Assembly: GCF_022213065.1 (NCBI RefSeq)
Contig: NZ_JAKLJA010000014.1
Span: 63,339 to 127,338, forward strand
Length of the DNA: 64,000 nt
DNA from: Paraburkholderia tagetis
GTDB lineage: Bacteria; Pseudomonadota; Gammaproteobacteria; Burkholderiales; Burkholderiaceae
Direction: 5' to 3'
Below the pieces are notes generated by a model that worked only from the letters and a program-made list of their open reading frames with translations, searched no databases and was not told the DNA's origin. A program made the translations under genes and the position numbers. Positions 36,371-45,116 of this stretch are shown here, one piece after another. The stretch's first letter is position 1; every line of letters begins with the position of its first letter.

Positions 36371-36724
36371 TTACTTCAACGTGAGAATCCAGTTCGCGAG
36401 CGTGGCCGCCTGGGACGGAGTCAATTGGGTGTTCGCGGGCATGGGCACCGAGCCCCACACGCCGCTGCTGCCTTCCAGGATCTTGTGCGTGAGATAGTTC
36501 TGCGCGTCGGGCTTGCCCGCGTATTTGGCCGCGACAGCGCGCAGTGCAGGGCCCATGAAGCTGCGCGTGACCGAATGGCAACTCATGCAGTTCTGCTGTT
36601 GCGCGAGTGCAGGTCCGCTGGGACCGTTCTGCGCATGAGCGCTCGTCGTGGCTAGCGCCAACGCCAATGCGAGTGTGGCAGCCTGCGTCGCTGTCTTGTT
36701 CTTCGCCTGCGACTTCACTTTCAT
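36371..36724 (-). CDS. Class I c-type cytochrome
   Basis: 117 residues from ATG 36724, with GGAG 6 bases upstream. The Sec signal peptide ends near SAHA. One heme motif CMSCH is present and the distal Met is probably in VPMPANTQLT. It resembles cytochrome c551/c552 electron carriers of the periplasm. It stands alone between a DUF2486-like gene and ilvD, all convergent or same-strand, so its redox partners are not evident. Confidence 0.92.
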   Translation of the reverse strand: MKVKSQAKNKTATQAATLALALALATTSAHAQNGPSGPALAQQQNCMSCHSVTRSFMGPALRAVAAKYAGKPDAQNYLTHKILEGSSGVWGSVPMPANTQLTPSQAATLANWILTLK

Positions 36725-36937
36725 ACTGGTCTCCGCCAGCGTGGTCGCCGGCTGTGTCGTCGCATTATAGAAGCAAAGGGCGCACGGTCCATGCGCCCTC
36801 CATGCGGCTTCCTTGCAGCCTCCATATCGCTTTAACGTGGCTTTAACCTGGCTCAAGACGGCGCACCGCGCGGTTCACGCGGCGCGCTTCGCAAAGCGCG
36901 CAGCCAACTGGCATTTACCGGTGCTCCTTGCCCGCGT

Positions 36938-38611
36938 TCAACCCGTCACCGCCCCCTTGTTCGCCGGACGCGCCAGCGCCGCATACTTCGCGAGCACGCC
37001 ACGCGTATAGCGCGGCGCCGGCTGTTTCCAGGCTGCGCGCCGGCGTGCGAGTTCGGCATCGTCGATATTCAATTGCAGCAGCAGCTTGTGGGCGTCGATG
37101 GTGATCGAGTCGCCTTCCTGCACCAGCGCGATGGCGCCACCTTCGAACGCCTCGGGCGCGACGTGGCCGACCACCATGCCCCATGTGCCGCCCGAGAAGC
37201 GGCCGTCGGTGATGAGGCCCACGGATTCGCCCAGACCCTTGCCGATGATCGCCGACGTGGGCGCGAGCATCTCCGGCATGCCCGGGCCGCCCTTCGGGCC
37301 GAGGTAGCGCAGCACGACCACATCGCCGGCCTTGATCTTGTCGGCAAGGATCGCTTCCATTGCGCTTTGCTCGTCGTCGAACACGCGCGCCGGGCCCGTG
37401 ATCACCGGGTTCTTCAGGCCCGTGATCTTGGCGACGGCGCCTTCGGTCGCGAGGTTGCCCTTGAGGATCGCGAGGTGGCCTTCCCTGTACAGCGCCTGGT
37501 CGATGGGGAAGATGACCTTTTGATCGGCGCGCGGCTTCGACGGCACGTCCTTGAGTTCTTCGGCCATGGTCTTGCCGGTGATGGTCATGCAGTCGCCGTG
37601 CAACAGCCCTGCGTCGAGCAGGATCTTGAGCACCTGTGGAATGCCGCCGGCCTTGTGCAGGTCGGTCGCCACATACTGGCCCGAGGGCTTCAGATCGCAA
37701 ATCACCGGCACTTTCTTGCGCATGCGCTCGAAGTCGTCGATGCTCCAGTCGATTTCGGCAGCATGCGCGATGGCAAGATAGTGCAGCACCGCGTTGGTCG
37801 AACCGCCTGTGGCCATGATGAGCGCGACAGCATTCTCGATGGACTTCTTCGTGATGATGTCGCGCGGCTTGAGGTCCTTCTTGACCGCTTCGACGAGCAC
37901 GCGCGCCGACTCGGCGGCTGAATCGACCTTCTCTTCGTCGGGGTTGGCCATCGTCGACGAATACATGAGCGACATGCCGAGCGCCTCGAACGAAGAGCTC
38001 ATCGTGTTGGCCGTGTACATGCCGCCGCACGAACCCGTGGACGGACACGCATTTTTCTCGACGCCTTCGAAGTCCTCTTCGGACAGGCGGCCAGCCGTGA
38101 ATTCGCCCACGGCCTCGAACGCCGACACGATGGTCAGATCCTTGCCCTTCCAGTTGCCCGGGCGGATCGTGCCGCCATACACATAGATGCCGGGCACGTT
38201 CATGCGTGCGAGCGCGATCACGCCGCCCGGCATGTTCTTGTCGCAGCCGCCGATCACGACCACGCCGTCCATCCATTGCCCCTGCACGCAGGTCTCGATG
38301 CAGTCGGCGATCACCTCGCGCGACACGAGCGAGTACTTCATGCCTTCGGTGCCCATCGACATGCCGTCCGAGATCGTGGGCGTGCCGAAGATCTGCGGAT
38401 TGGCGTCAGCGCCCTTGACGGCGGCCACGGCTGCGTCGGCGAGACGCTGCAGGCCCGCATTGCAGGGCGTGATGGTCGAGTGGCCATTGGCGATGCCGAT
38501 CATCGGCTTGTCGAAGTCGGCCTTTTCGTAGCCGAGCGCGTAATACATCGAACGGTTCGGCGAGCGGGCGACGCCTTGCGTGATGTGCTTCGAACGACGG
38601 TTGTATGCCAT
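36938..38611 (-). CDS. ilvD: Dihydroxy-acid dehydratase
   Basis: 557 residues from ATG 38611, with GGAG upstream. It is an IlvD/Edd-family iron-sulfur enzyme that makes 2-oxo acids for isoleucine and valine synthesis. Cluster ligands are in GGCDKNMPG (near 122) and CPSTGSCGGMYTANTM (near 190-196). The frame remains open upstream of the start, but the match to the family begins at MAYNRRSKHITQG. The adjacent divergent lysR gene may regulate it. Confidence 0.96.
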   Translation of the reverse strand: MAYNRRSKHITQGVARSPNRSMYYALGYEKADFDKPMIGIANGHSTITPCNAGLQRLADAAVAAVKGADANPQIFGTPTISDGMSMGTEGMKYSLVSREVIADCIETCVQGQWMDGVVVIGGCDKNMPGGVIALARMNVPGIYVYGGTIRPGNWKGKDLTIVSAFEAVGEFTAGRLSEEDFEGVEKNACPSTGSCGGMYTANTMSSSFEALGMSLMYSSTMANPDEEKVDSAAESARVLVEAVKKDLKPRDIITKKSIENAVALIMATGGSTNAVLHYLAIAHAAEIDWSIDDFERMRKKVPVICDLKPSGQYVATDLHKAGGIPQVLKILLDAGLLHGDCMTITGKTMAEELKDVPSKPRADQKVIFPIDQALYREGHLAILKGNLATEGAVAKITGLKNPVITGPARVFDDEQSAMEAILADKIKAGDVVVLRYLGPKGGPGMPEMLAPTSAIIGKGLGESVGLITDGRFSGGTWGMVVGHVAPEAFEGGAIALVQEGDSITIDAHKLLLQLNIDDAELARRRAAWKQPAPRYTRGVLAKYAALARPANKGAVTG

Positions 38612-38795
38612 GGGGACGCTCCGTGGAAGGTGTCTCGTGTTTTGTTCGGTTGCCGGAGCGGAGGGCTTGGGAAGGCATGCGCCGGCATGTGCGAAGAAAG
38701 AATGGAGTTTCGCGAGCGCAATGTCCAATATATTATTCTTGGCCTGGTGAGTCGTAAAAAGAATCACAGGGCGCGCTTGCTGCGTTTTCAGCGCA

Positions 38796-38835
38796 CGTTT
38801 ATCCCGTTTTTGCCCCGTTTTTGCCCCGTTTATCC
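38796..38835 (+). repeat. 11-bp tandem array just upstream of the LysR gene
   Basis: Two exact copies of CGTTTTTGCCC (38805-38815, 38816-38826) are flanked by two related copies CGTTTATCC (38796-38804, 38827-38835). The last copy abuts the ATG and takes the place of a ribosome site. The spacing of about one helical turn is suggestive of protein binding. Confidence 0.75.
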
Positions 38836-39816
38836 ATGAGCACCACGATTCCCGATCTGCGCCAGTTGCGCTACTTCGTGGCCGTGGCCGAGGAGCAGCA
38901 TTTCGGCCGCGCCGCGGCGCGCCTTTCGATGACGCAGCCGCCGCTTTCACAGGCCATTCGCGCGCTGGAGGAGACGCTTGGCGTCGAGCTTTTCGCGCGC
39001 ACGCGCCGCTCGGTCGAGTTGACGGCCGTGGGCGCCGATCTGCTGCCCGAGGTACGGCGCCTGCTCGCCGCCGCGCAGGCGCTGCGGCCGCTTGCCCAGA
39101 GCCTCGCGCGCGGCGAGGCGGGCGTGCTGGCGTTGGCCTTCGTCTCGACCGCCGATTACGGGTTGCTGCCGCTGCTGCTGCGCGACTTCGGCGCGCGCCA
39201 CCCGCGCGTGCGCCTGCAACTCGCGGAGGCCACGAGCGACGTGCAGATCGACGAGCTGGTGGCGGGCCGCATCGACGCGGGCCTCGTGATCGCGCCCTTG
39301 CCACCGCGTCACGCGGCGCAGCTCGCGTATCTGCCGGTCGCGCGCGAGCCGCTCGTGGTGGCCATGCCGGCCGGGCTTTCGGCGCGCACGGGCGATCAGA
39401 ATCGAGGTGATTCGGGCAATGGCGGCGACCCGGCCGCGCACGACTGGTGCGAGACGCCCGTGAGCCTCGCCGATCTCGCCGATGTCCCGCTCGTGGTGTT
39501 TCCGCGCCATCTGGCCCCGGGCTTTTACGACACCATCATGGATTGCTACGGCGCGGCCGGGCTAGTGCCGCGCGTGGGCCAGGAGGCGATCCAGATGCAG
39601 ACGATCGTGAGCCTCGTTTCCGCGGGCATGGGCATCGCGCTCGTGCCCTGGTCGCTGCGGCATCTGCGGCGCACGGGCGTGGTCTACCGGCCGCTGGCCG
39701 AAGCGGCGCCGACGATCGAAACGGGCCTCGTCTGGCGTGCCGAGGAGGTGAGCCCGGTGCTGGCGGCGTTCATCGAAATCGTGCGCGCGCACGCGGTGAC
39801 GGCGGGCCTGCCATAG
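38836..39816 (+). CDS. LysR-family transcriptional regulator (divergent from ilvD)
   Basis: 326 residues from ATG 38836. An N-terminal winged helix (HFGRAAARLSMTQPPLSQAIRAL) and a LysR substrate-binding domain (QEAIQMQTIVSLVSAGMGIALVP) are present. The sequence resembles the group with AlsR/BenM-like regulators. A low-complexity Asp/Gly/Asn insertion occurs near residues 190-205. It may control ilvD or act elsewhere. No Shine-Dalgarno sequence precedes the start. Confidence 0.9.
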   Translation: MSTTIPDLRQLRYFVAVAEEQHFGRAAARLSMTQPPLSQAIRALEETLGVELFARTRRSVELTAVGADLLPEVRRLLAAAQALRPLAQSLARGEAGVLALAFVSTADYGLLPLLLRDFGARHPRVRLQLAEATSDVQIDELVAGRIDAGLVIAPLPPRHAAQLAYLPVAREPLVVAMPAGLSARTGDQNRGDSGNGGDPAAHDWCETPVSLADLADVPLVVFPRHLAPGFYDTIMDCYGAAGLVPRVGQEAIQMQTIVSLVSAGMGIALVPWSLRHLRRTGVVYRPLAEAAPTIETGLVWRAEEVSPVLAAFIEIVRAHAVTAGLP

Positions 39817-40126
39817 GCCCGATGAGCGTTCTTCGCGACAAGGCGACAGGCTCGGCGCCCCCGGCTTTCTTACCCGGCCCTGGAATCTGCATCGAGCCGT
39901 ATTGAAGGTGCATTTTGGTGCTGGCTCCCTCGTCTCGGCGATAATGTGTCGCTGCGGCGCACGATGCGAACTGTGCAGCTTTGAAAACGTCCAATGCACG
40001 CGCCATGGCGTTTTTGCGCACGTTTTTGGCACGCCTTGGGCACGCTTTGGCCATTTCCCTGCCGGTCTCGCGCCGATTTTTACAACTCGATTTCAATCCT
40101 CACCGCCGACAAGCACTGATTCCACG
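39817..40126. other. Intergenic region between the LysR gene and lgt
   Basis: 310 bp without a supported gene. It must carry the lgt promoter. A GATAAT hexamer near 39940 could be a -10 element. A T-rich stretch with loose direct repeats (GTTTTTGCGCAC-like) lies at 40009-40050. No terminator hairpin with a T-run was found. Confidence 0.5.
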
Positions 40127-41041
40127 ATGCTCATCCACCCGAATTTCGACCCCATCGCCATTCATCTGGGGCCGCTCGCCGTGCGCTGGTACGGCCTCAT
40201 GTATCTCGTCGGCTTCATCCTCGCGATCGTGATCGGCCGCCTGCGCCTGCGCTTGCCATACGTGGCCGCGCAGGGCTGGACCGTCAAGGACATCGACGAC
40301 ATGCTGTTCTACGGCGTGCTCGGCACGGTCCTCGGCGGGCGCCTCGGCTACGTCCTGTTCTACAAGGCGAGCTGGTACTTCGCGCATCCGCTCGACATCT
40401 TCAAGGTGTGGGAAGGCGGCATGTCGTTCCATGGCGGCTTTCTCGGCGTGACTTTCGCGATGGTCCTGTTCGCGTGGCAGCGCGGACGCACCTGGCTCCA
40501 GGTCACCGACTTCGTCGCGCCGATGGTGCCCACGGGTCTCGCCGCGGGACGTCTCGGCAACTTCATCAATGGCGAACTGTGGGGCCGCGTGACCTCGCCG
40601 GACGCGCCGTGGGCGATGATGTTCCCGGGCGCCGCCAACGACGACGCCGCGTGGCTCGCCGCACATCCGCAACAGGCCGCACAGTGGCATCTGAACGAAG
40701 TGTTCGCGCAATATCATCTGCTGCCGCGTCATCCGTCCGAGCTTTACGAAATCGCACTCGAAGGCATCGCGCTCTTCATCGTGCTGATTCTGTTCTCGCG
40801 CAAGCAGCGCCCCGTGGGCGCGATCTCGGCGATGTTCCTGATCGGCTATGGCCTCGCGCGCTTCACTGTGGAGTTCGCGCGCGAGCCCGACGATTTCCTC
40901 GGGCTGCTTGCGCTGGGTTTCTCGATGGGGCAGTGGCTCTCGTTGCCGATGATCGTCGTGGGCGTACTGATGATGATCTGGGCGTATCGTCGCGCCAAAC
41001 GCGGCAACGGTGCGCAGCAAGTCGTGGGTTCCAGGAGCTGA
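40127..41041 (+). CDS. lgt: Prolipoprotein diacylglyceryl transferase
   Basis: 304 residues from ATG 40127. It is a polytopic membrane enzyme that attaches diacylglycerol to the lipobox Cys of prolipoproteins. The signature GRLGNFINGELWGR lies at about 141-154, and HGGFLG with the essential His lies at 102-107. The frame is open upstream, but the family match starts at MLIHPNFDPIAI. A clear terminator follows 47 bp after the stop. Confidence 0.96.
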   Translation: MLIHPNFDPIAIHLGPLAVRWYGLMYLVGFILAIVIGRLRLRLPYVAAQGWTVKDIDDMLFYGVLGTVLGGRLGYVLFYKASWYFAHPLDIFKVWEGGMSFHGGFLGVTFAMVLFAWQRGRTWLQVTDFVAPMVPTGLAAGRLGNFINGELWGRVTSPDAPWAMMFPGAANDDAAWLAAHPQQAAQWHLNEVFAQYHLLPRHPSELYEIALEGIALFIVLILFSRKQRPVGAISAMFLIGYGLARFTVEFAREPDDFLGLLALGFSMGQWLSLPMIVVGVLMMIWAYRRAKRGNGAQQVVGSRS

Positions 41042-41087
41042 TGCGACTCGTGTCGTAATGAACCCGCCGCACTGAATGCATCATGAA

Positions 41088-41115
41088 AAAAGCCACGGTT
41101 TTTGCCGTGGCTTTT
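41088..41115. terminator. Rho-independent terminator after lgt, probably bidirectional
   Basis: An 11-bp stem AAAAGCCACGG (41088-41098) / CCGTGGCTTTT (41105-41115) encloses a 6-base T-rich loop. It has A-runs on the left and T-runs on the right, so it can stop lgt transcription and also transcripts arriving from the convergent SIMPL gene. Confidence 0.92.
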
Positions 41116-41188
41116 CTGTTTGCGCGCACCACGCGGGCGACGCGCGCGAACTGGATGATGTGAGCGGCTGATATGAGCCGCGCGTGCG

Positions 41189-41920
41189 TTACTTCATCTG
41201 CACCGAGCCCGACACGTTGACGCTCACGGTGGACGTGCCGCCTTCGAGCGGCATGGGCGGTGCGGCCTTCGCATCGGCCGACATCGCGCGCGCGCTCATC
41301 ATCATCATCGGACGCGGCGGCACGCCTTGATGGCCCACGTTCACATCGCGGACCGTGTAGCTGCTATAGCCGAACGCGCGTGCGTTCGTGGCAGCCTGCT
41401 CGCGGAACGAGGCGATTGCCTGACCCGAAAGCTTCTGCTCGGCGGCGCGCTGCGCTTCGGGCGAGAGCGAGAACTGCACGTTGCCCACCTGCATCACCGA
41501 AGCAATATCGCCGGCGAGCTTCGAAGCGGCGGCGAAGTCGTGCGATTCGAGCACGACTTCCGTGCGGCCGCGCCATGCCGAAATGCGTCCGTCGCGATCG
41601 GTCGACGGATAGATCGAGAACTGGCCCGAACGCGCGGTCACGCCCGCGACGCCCTTGGCTTTTTGCAGCGCCTGGTCGGCGCGCTGATTGAGCGTGGTCG
41701 TGAGCGACGCGGGATCCTTCGCTTCCTGCTCGTAAAACAGTGTGATCGTGACGACGTCCTGCGGGATCTCGGCGCTGGCCTGCGCGGAAAGCGAGAGCAC
41801 GCCCGAGGGTTGATAGTGCGCTTCGCTCTGCGCAAGGGCAGCGCGGGGCGCGAGCGTCATGGCAAGCGGCACAGCGGCAACGAGGGCGGCGGCGAGCGTG
41901 ACGGCGGTTTTTCTCTTCAT
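41189..41920 (-). CDS. SIMPL domain (DUF541) periplasmic protein
   Basis: 243 residues from ATG 41920, with AGGAG 6 bases upstream. A Sec signal peptide ends near residue 31 (AALAQ). The rest matches the SIMPL/DUF541 family: VLSLSAQASAEIPQDVV, followed by oxidative-stress-protein BP26-like beta strands and the late STVSVNVSGSVQMK. Family members form periplasmic ring assemblies of unknown function. Its regulation is not visible. Confidence 0.9.
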   Translation of the reverse strand: MKRKTAVTLAAALVAAVPLAMTLAPRAALAQSEAHYQPSGVLSLSAQASAEIPQDVVTITLFYEQEAKDPASLTTTLNQRADQALQKAKGVAGVTARSGQFSIYPSTDRDGRISAWRGRTEVVLESHDFAAASKLAGDIASVMQVGNVQFSLSPEAQRAAEQKLSGQAIASFREQAATNARAFGYSSYTVRDVNVGHQGVPPRPMMMMSARAMSADAKAAPPMPLEGGTSTVSVNVSGSVQMK

Positions 41921-42145
41921 TTTGGGCTCCTGGCAGAACGGATTCGCAAACGGCGCGCACACCAAGGCGCCGAAGCGAGCGCATGATTGTGCGTAACTGT
42001 GCGCCGGCACGTCGTGCATGCGTGTCGGCTGCGTGCGTGTACGTGTGCGTGCGTGTTCTTTAGGCGAGGTGGGCCACGCAGGGTTCCCGTCGGAGCAAGC
42101 GGGCTTGGCAATCTTTAAAGACTGGCGGCGTGCGTACGCCCAGGC

Positions 42146-42604
42146 TTACATCAGCCGCTTCGTGATGAAATCCCACTCGGCCTTCGTGACCGGCGTGATG
42201 GACAGACGATTGCCTCGCGCGAGCACGCGCATCTCGGCGAGTTCGTCATGCTCGCGCAACGCGGCGAGCGCGATGAGTGGGCACTTCTTCTTGAACACCA
42301 CATCGATGAGCATCCAGCGCGGACTTTCCTGCGTGGATTTCGCGTCGTAGTAGGGGCTCTTCGAGTCGAATTGCGTGGGATCCGGATACGGCGTGGACGA
42401 GACTTGCGCGAGGCCGGCGATGCCGGGCTCGGGGCAACTCGAGTGATAGAAGAGCACGCCGTCGCCGATCTGCATGATGTCGCGCATGAAGTTGCGCGCC
42501 TGATAGTTGCGCACCCCGGTCCATGGCAGCGTGCGCTGCGGGGCGTTCGCGAGATCGTCGATGCTTGCTTCGTCGGGTTCGGACTTCATCAGCCAGTAGC
42601 GCAT
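42146..42604 (-). CDS. EVE domain protein
   Basis: 152 residues. It starts MRYWLMKSEPDEASIDDL and contains WTGVRNYQARNFMRDI and GVLFYHSSCPEPGIAG, all characteristic of EVE (PUA-like) domains. EVE domains bind modified bases in DNA or RNA. In bacteria the housekeeping form is common and of unsettled function. Its place next to 6S RNA and zapA is a conserved Burkholderiaceae arrangement from memory. Confidence 0.93.
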   Translation of the reverse strand: MRYWLMKSEPDEASIDDLANAPQRTLPWTGVRNYQARNFMRDIMQIGDGVLFYHSSCPEPGIAGLAQVSSTPYPDPTQFDSKSPYYDAKSTQESPRWMLIDVVFKKKCPLIALAALREHDELAEMRVLARGNRLSITPVTKAEWDFITKRLM

Positions 42605-42690
42605 GAGTCGAAGTAACGCGTCGAAAGTGGAGGGGGCGATACAGCGTTGGCGCGCAGAAAAAGAACGCCAAAAGGGAGCGCCAAAAGGAA

Positions 42691-42720
42691 AACGGCATCG
42701 AACGTGAGTCCGATGCCGTT
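42691..42720 (-). terminator. Rho-independent terminator of 6S RNA
   Basis: On the minus strand, a 10-bp stem AACGGCATCG/CGATGCCGTT with a 10-base loop is followed by TTCCTTTT. It lies 7 bp beyond the predicted 3' end of 6S RNA and could stop the readthrough of that transcript. Confidence 0.85.
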
Positions 42721-42726
42721 TGAATA

Positions 42727-42903
42727 GGTCCCCGCCATAGCCGCTAGGCCGGCATCCTGAACCGGGGGTTCAGAATTGGTCGCAGTTAGCAGCACTTCGG
42801 GTACATCAGACTAGTGACGCGCACGCCCGTGCTACAAATTTCCGCAACCGTGCACATGGCATTGGTTCAAGGAATATATGACCTTGGCGAACCAGGCAGG
42901 GAA
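42727..42903 (-). ncRNA. ssrS: 6S RNA
   Basis: This RNA mimics an open promoter and sequesters sigma-70 RNA polymerase in stationary phase. On the minus strand, CCCTGCC near 42901 can pair with GGCGGGG near 42730 to form the closing stem. The 3' part reads AACTGCGACCAATTCTGAAC and CGGTTCAGGATGCCGG, matching the conserved 6S right arm, including the AACTGCGAC segment shared with E. coli. Length (about 177 nt), the terminator downstream and the zapA neighbour all agree. Ends are approximate. Confidence 0.85.
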
Positions 42904-42932
42904 GCTGACTAAACTTTTACGACCGCTGTTTA

Positions 42933-42953
42933 GAAACGTCTTGTGGACGTTTC
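42933..42953. other. Hairpin between zapA and 6S RNA
   Basis: Arms GAAACGTC (42933-42940) and GACGTTTC (42946-42953) form a perfect 8-bp stem with a 5-base loop. There is no strong T-run on either side. It may be a weak terminator for the zap operon or a part of the 6S promoter region. Confidence 0.55.
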
Positions 42954-42988
42954 CATGAGCATCATTTTAACGCATTGTGCAGCAGGTT

Positions 42989-43303
42989 TTATTGCACACC
43001 GTACTGCTGGATCACTGCGCCAAGTTGCTCGTTCATTTGGCGCATTGTACGACGGATTTCTTCCGCTGGGAATGCTTCGCCGTGCCTCACGCTGGTCTGC
43101 AGACGCAGCAATTCCGACGCGATCGAAAGCGCGGCCATCACCGCGATGCGGTCCGTGCCGCGCACGTTGCTGTGATTGCGGATCTTCGACATTTCCGCAT
43201 CCACGCGCGCCACCGCTTCGAGCAGCGCGCCTTCGGTTTCAGGTGAACAGGCGAGGCGATAGGTCTGGCCGAGAATCGTCGCTTCGATCTGTTTGGTCGT
43301 CAT
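42989..43303 (-). CDS. zapA: Cell division protein ZapA
   Basis: 104 residues from ATG 43303. It binds FtsZ and promotes protofilament bundling. The family pattern is clear: MTTKQIEATILGQTYRLACSP at the start (in part), RIAVMAALSIASELL in the middle, and a C-terminal coiled coil ending in MNEQLGAVIQQYGVQ. It overlaps the end of the ZapB-like gene by 4 bp, so they form an operon. Confidence 0.93.
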   Translation of the reverse strand: MTTKQIEATILGQTYRLACSPETEGALLEAVARVDAEMSKIRNHSNVRGTDRIAVMAALSIASELLRLQTSVRHGEAFPAEEIRRTMRQMNEQLGAVIQQYGVQ

Positions 43304-43650
43304 GCATTTTCTCCGTGGCGAGCGGCGTTGTCGTCGTCGGCGTTCTGCGACGGCTCGAGCAAATCGAGCTGGTTGTCGCGCTCCGCGCCCGTGCGTGCAC
43401 GCGGCAGCTTTTCGAGGATCGCGTTCAGACGGACCTGGGCGTCGTCGATTTTGGCCGAGAGCCCATCGCGCTCGGCCTGCAGCGCGTTGCGCTCTTCGCG
43501 CACCTGTTCGAGTTCGGCACGCGCCGCTTCGCATTGCGTGTGCAGTTGCGCGAGTTGCTCTTCGAGCGCCACGCGAGCTTCATGATGGCGCTGATTGATC
43601 TCGATCAGCCGCCCGATGTTTTGTGAGAGTGTTTCGAGTTCGTTGAGCAT
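43300..43650 (-). CDS. ZapB-like coiled-coil cell division protein
   Basis: 116 residues. It is almost entirely predicted coiled coil (ETLSQNIGRLIEINQRHHEA, heptads with Leu and Glu) with a short acidic tail. Proteins of this kind preceding zapA are often annotated as TIGR02449/ZapB-like. It is co-translated with zapA through an ATGA overlap. AGAGGA lies 8 bases before the ATG. The direct FtsZ/ZapA interaction is inferred from context. Confidence 0.82.
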   Translation of the reverse strand: MLNELETLSQNIGRLIEINQRHHEARVALEEQLAQLHTQCEAARAELEQVREERNALQAERDGLSAKIDDAQVRLNAILEKLPRARTGAERDNQLDLLEPSQNADDDNAARHGENA

Positions 43651-43979
43651 GTGCTGCGTCCTCTAAAGACAGGCATTCTAGCGCGGATTGTCGCGTATTC
43701 CGACAATTGCGTCGTTTCCAGACGTAACAGCACCGCTTCGTGTTTGCTTCTTGCGGTTTTTGAAAGCCTTGTGTGAAAGCCCTGTGTGAACGCCGTGCCG
43801 GCGCGCGACATTCGGGACCACATCTTGCTCTGCGCGCGAGACCGAGTCTCATACCACGATCGGAACCGCATTTCGCGCAATAATGGCGCTTCCTTGACGC
43901 TCCCACGGGCCTCCTGCACTTGCCGGCGCTCGGGCGCCGGGGCACTGGAACCGGGGCGGCCCTACGACCACTTTCGACG
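43651..43979. other. Divergent region between the zap operon and btuC
   Basis: 329 bp without a supported gene. A GC-rich perfect hairpin CCGGCGC/GCGCCGG lies at 43923-43940, ahead of btuC. I looked for a cobalamin riboswitch here because of the neighbours and did not find its conserved B12 box. Confidence 0.55.
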
Positions 43980-45116
43980 ATGCGAACCGTCAACCCCGAT
44001 AAATCGCTCCGCACGCCAGCGCAGGTCTCGCCGCGCGTTTCTGGTGCGAATGCGGGTGCCAGTGCGGTTGCCAACGCCGGCGCCAAAGCGCTGCGCCGCA
44101 CGATGAGCGCGCGCCGTGCGGTGGCGATCTGGTGTGCGCTCGCCGTCGCGGCGCTCGTGGTGTTCGTGGCGTCGCTCGCGACCGGCAGCGTGCCGGTGAC
44201 GCTCGGGCAGGCGCTGCACGCGCTCGTGCCGGGCACGTCATCCATACCGGGCAACCACGACATGGCAAGCGAAATCGTGCGCACATTGCGTGCGCCGCGC
44301 GCGCTCGGCGGCTTCGCGTGCGGCGCGCTGCTCGCGCTCGCGGGCGCGCTGCTTCAAGTGCTGCTGCGCAATCCGCTCGCCGAACCCTATGTGCTGGGCG
44401 TCTCGGGCGGTGCCGCCGCGTTCGCGCTGGTAGCGATGATCGTGGGCGCGGCAGGGTGGGCCATGCAGGCGAGCGCCTGCGCGGGCGCGTTCGTTTCGAT
44501 CCTTCTGGTGCTCGGTCTCGCGCGCCGCGAACTATGGCGCGGCGAGCCGCAGGACAGTTCCCCGCGCCTGTTGCTCACGGGCGCGGTAACGGCTGCTGGA
44601 TGGGGCGCGCTCATCACGCTCCTGCTGACACTCGCTCCCGAAGCGAGCCTGCGCGGCATGCTGTTCTGGCTCACCGGCGACCTCAATGGCGCCGCCATGC
44701 CATGGCCCGCGTTGATCGCGCTCGCACTCGTGCTGGCGTTCGGCGTCAGCGCCGCGCCGCGCCTGAATGTGCTGTTGCGCGGCGACGCCGCTGCCCAGGC
44801 GCTCGGCGTGCCGGTGCTGCGCCTGCGCGTGGGCGTCTATCTCGCGGCATCGCTCGCGGCGGCGGCGGCCGTCACCACGGGCGGCACCATCGGCTTCGTC
44901 GGGCTCGTCGTGCCGCACATGCTGCGGCTCGCCTTCGGCAACGACCAGCGCATGCTCGTGCCCGCGGCCGCGCTGGCGGGCGGGCTTGCGGTCATGGGCG
45001 CCGATCTCGTCGCGCGTACCGTTGCCGCGCCCACGCAGTTGCCCGTGGGCGTCGTGACCGCGCTCGCGGGCGTGCCCGTGTTCCTGTGGATGCTGCTCAA
45101 GCGGCGCGCGCCATGA
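43980..45116 (+). CDS. btuC: Cobalamin/corrinoid ABC transporter permease (BtuC type)
   Basis: 378 residues if ATG 43980 is used. The alternative ATG 44103 removes a 41-residue low-complexity N-terminal stretch and gives 337 residues, closer to the family norm. It is a FecCD/BtuC permease with about ten membrane segments. Motifs are LRNPLAEPYVLGVSGGAA and TGGTIGFVGLVVPHMLRL. No ribosome site distinguishes the two starts. The assignment to corrinoids over iron-siderophores rests on the downstream cob genes. Confidence 0.87.
   Translation: MRTVNPDKSLRTPAQVSPRVSGANAGASAVANAGAKALRRTMSARRAVAIWCALAVAALVVFVASLATGSVPVTLGQALHALVPGTSSIPGNHDMASEIVRTLRAPRALGGFACGALLALAGALLQVLLRNPLAEPYVLGVSGGAAAFALVAMIVGAAGWAMQASACAGAFVSILLVLGLARRELWRGEPQDSSPRLLLTGAVTAAGWGALITLLLTLAPEASLRGMLFWLTGDLNGAAMPWPALIALALVLAFGVSAAPRLNVLLRGDAAAQALGVPVLRLRVGVYLAASLAAAAAVTTGGTIGFVGLVVPHMLRLAFGNDQRMLVPAAALAGGLAVMGADLVARTVAAPTQLPVGVVTALAGVPVFLWMLLKRRAP

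Noticed and set aside
43780..43980. Possible cobalamin riboswitch upstream of btuC
   Set aside because: The conserved B12 box and flanking core could not be found by eye. A GC-rich hairpin at 43923-43940 alone is not sufficient.
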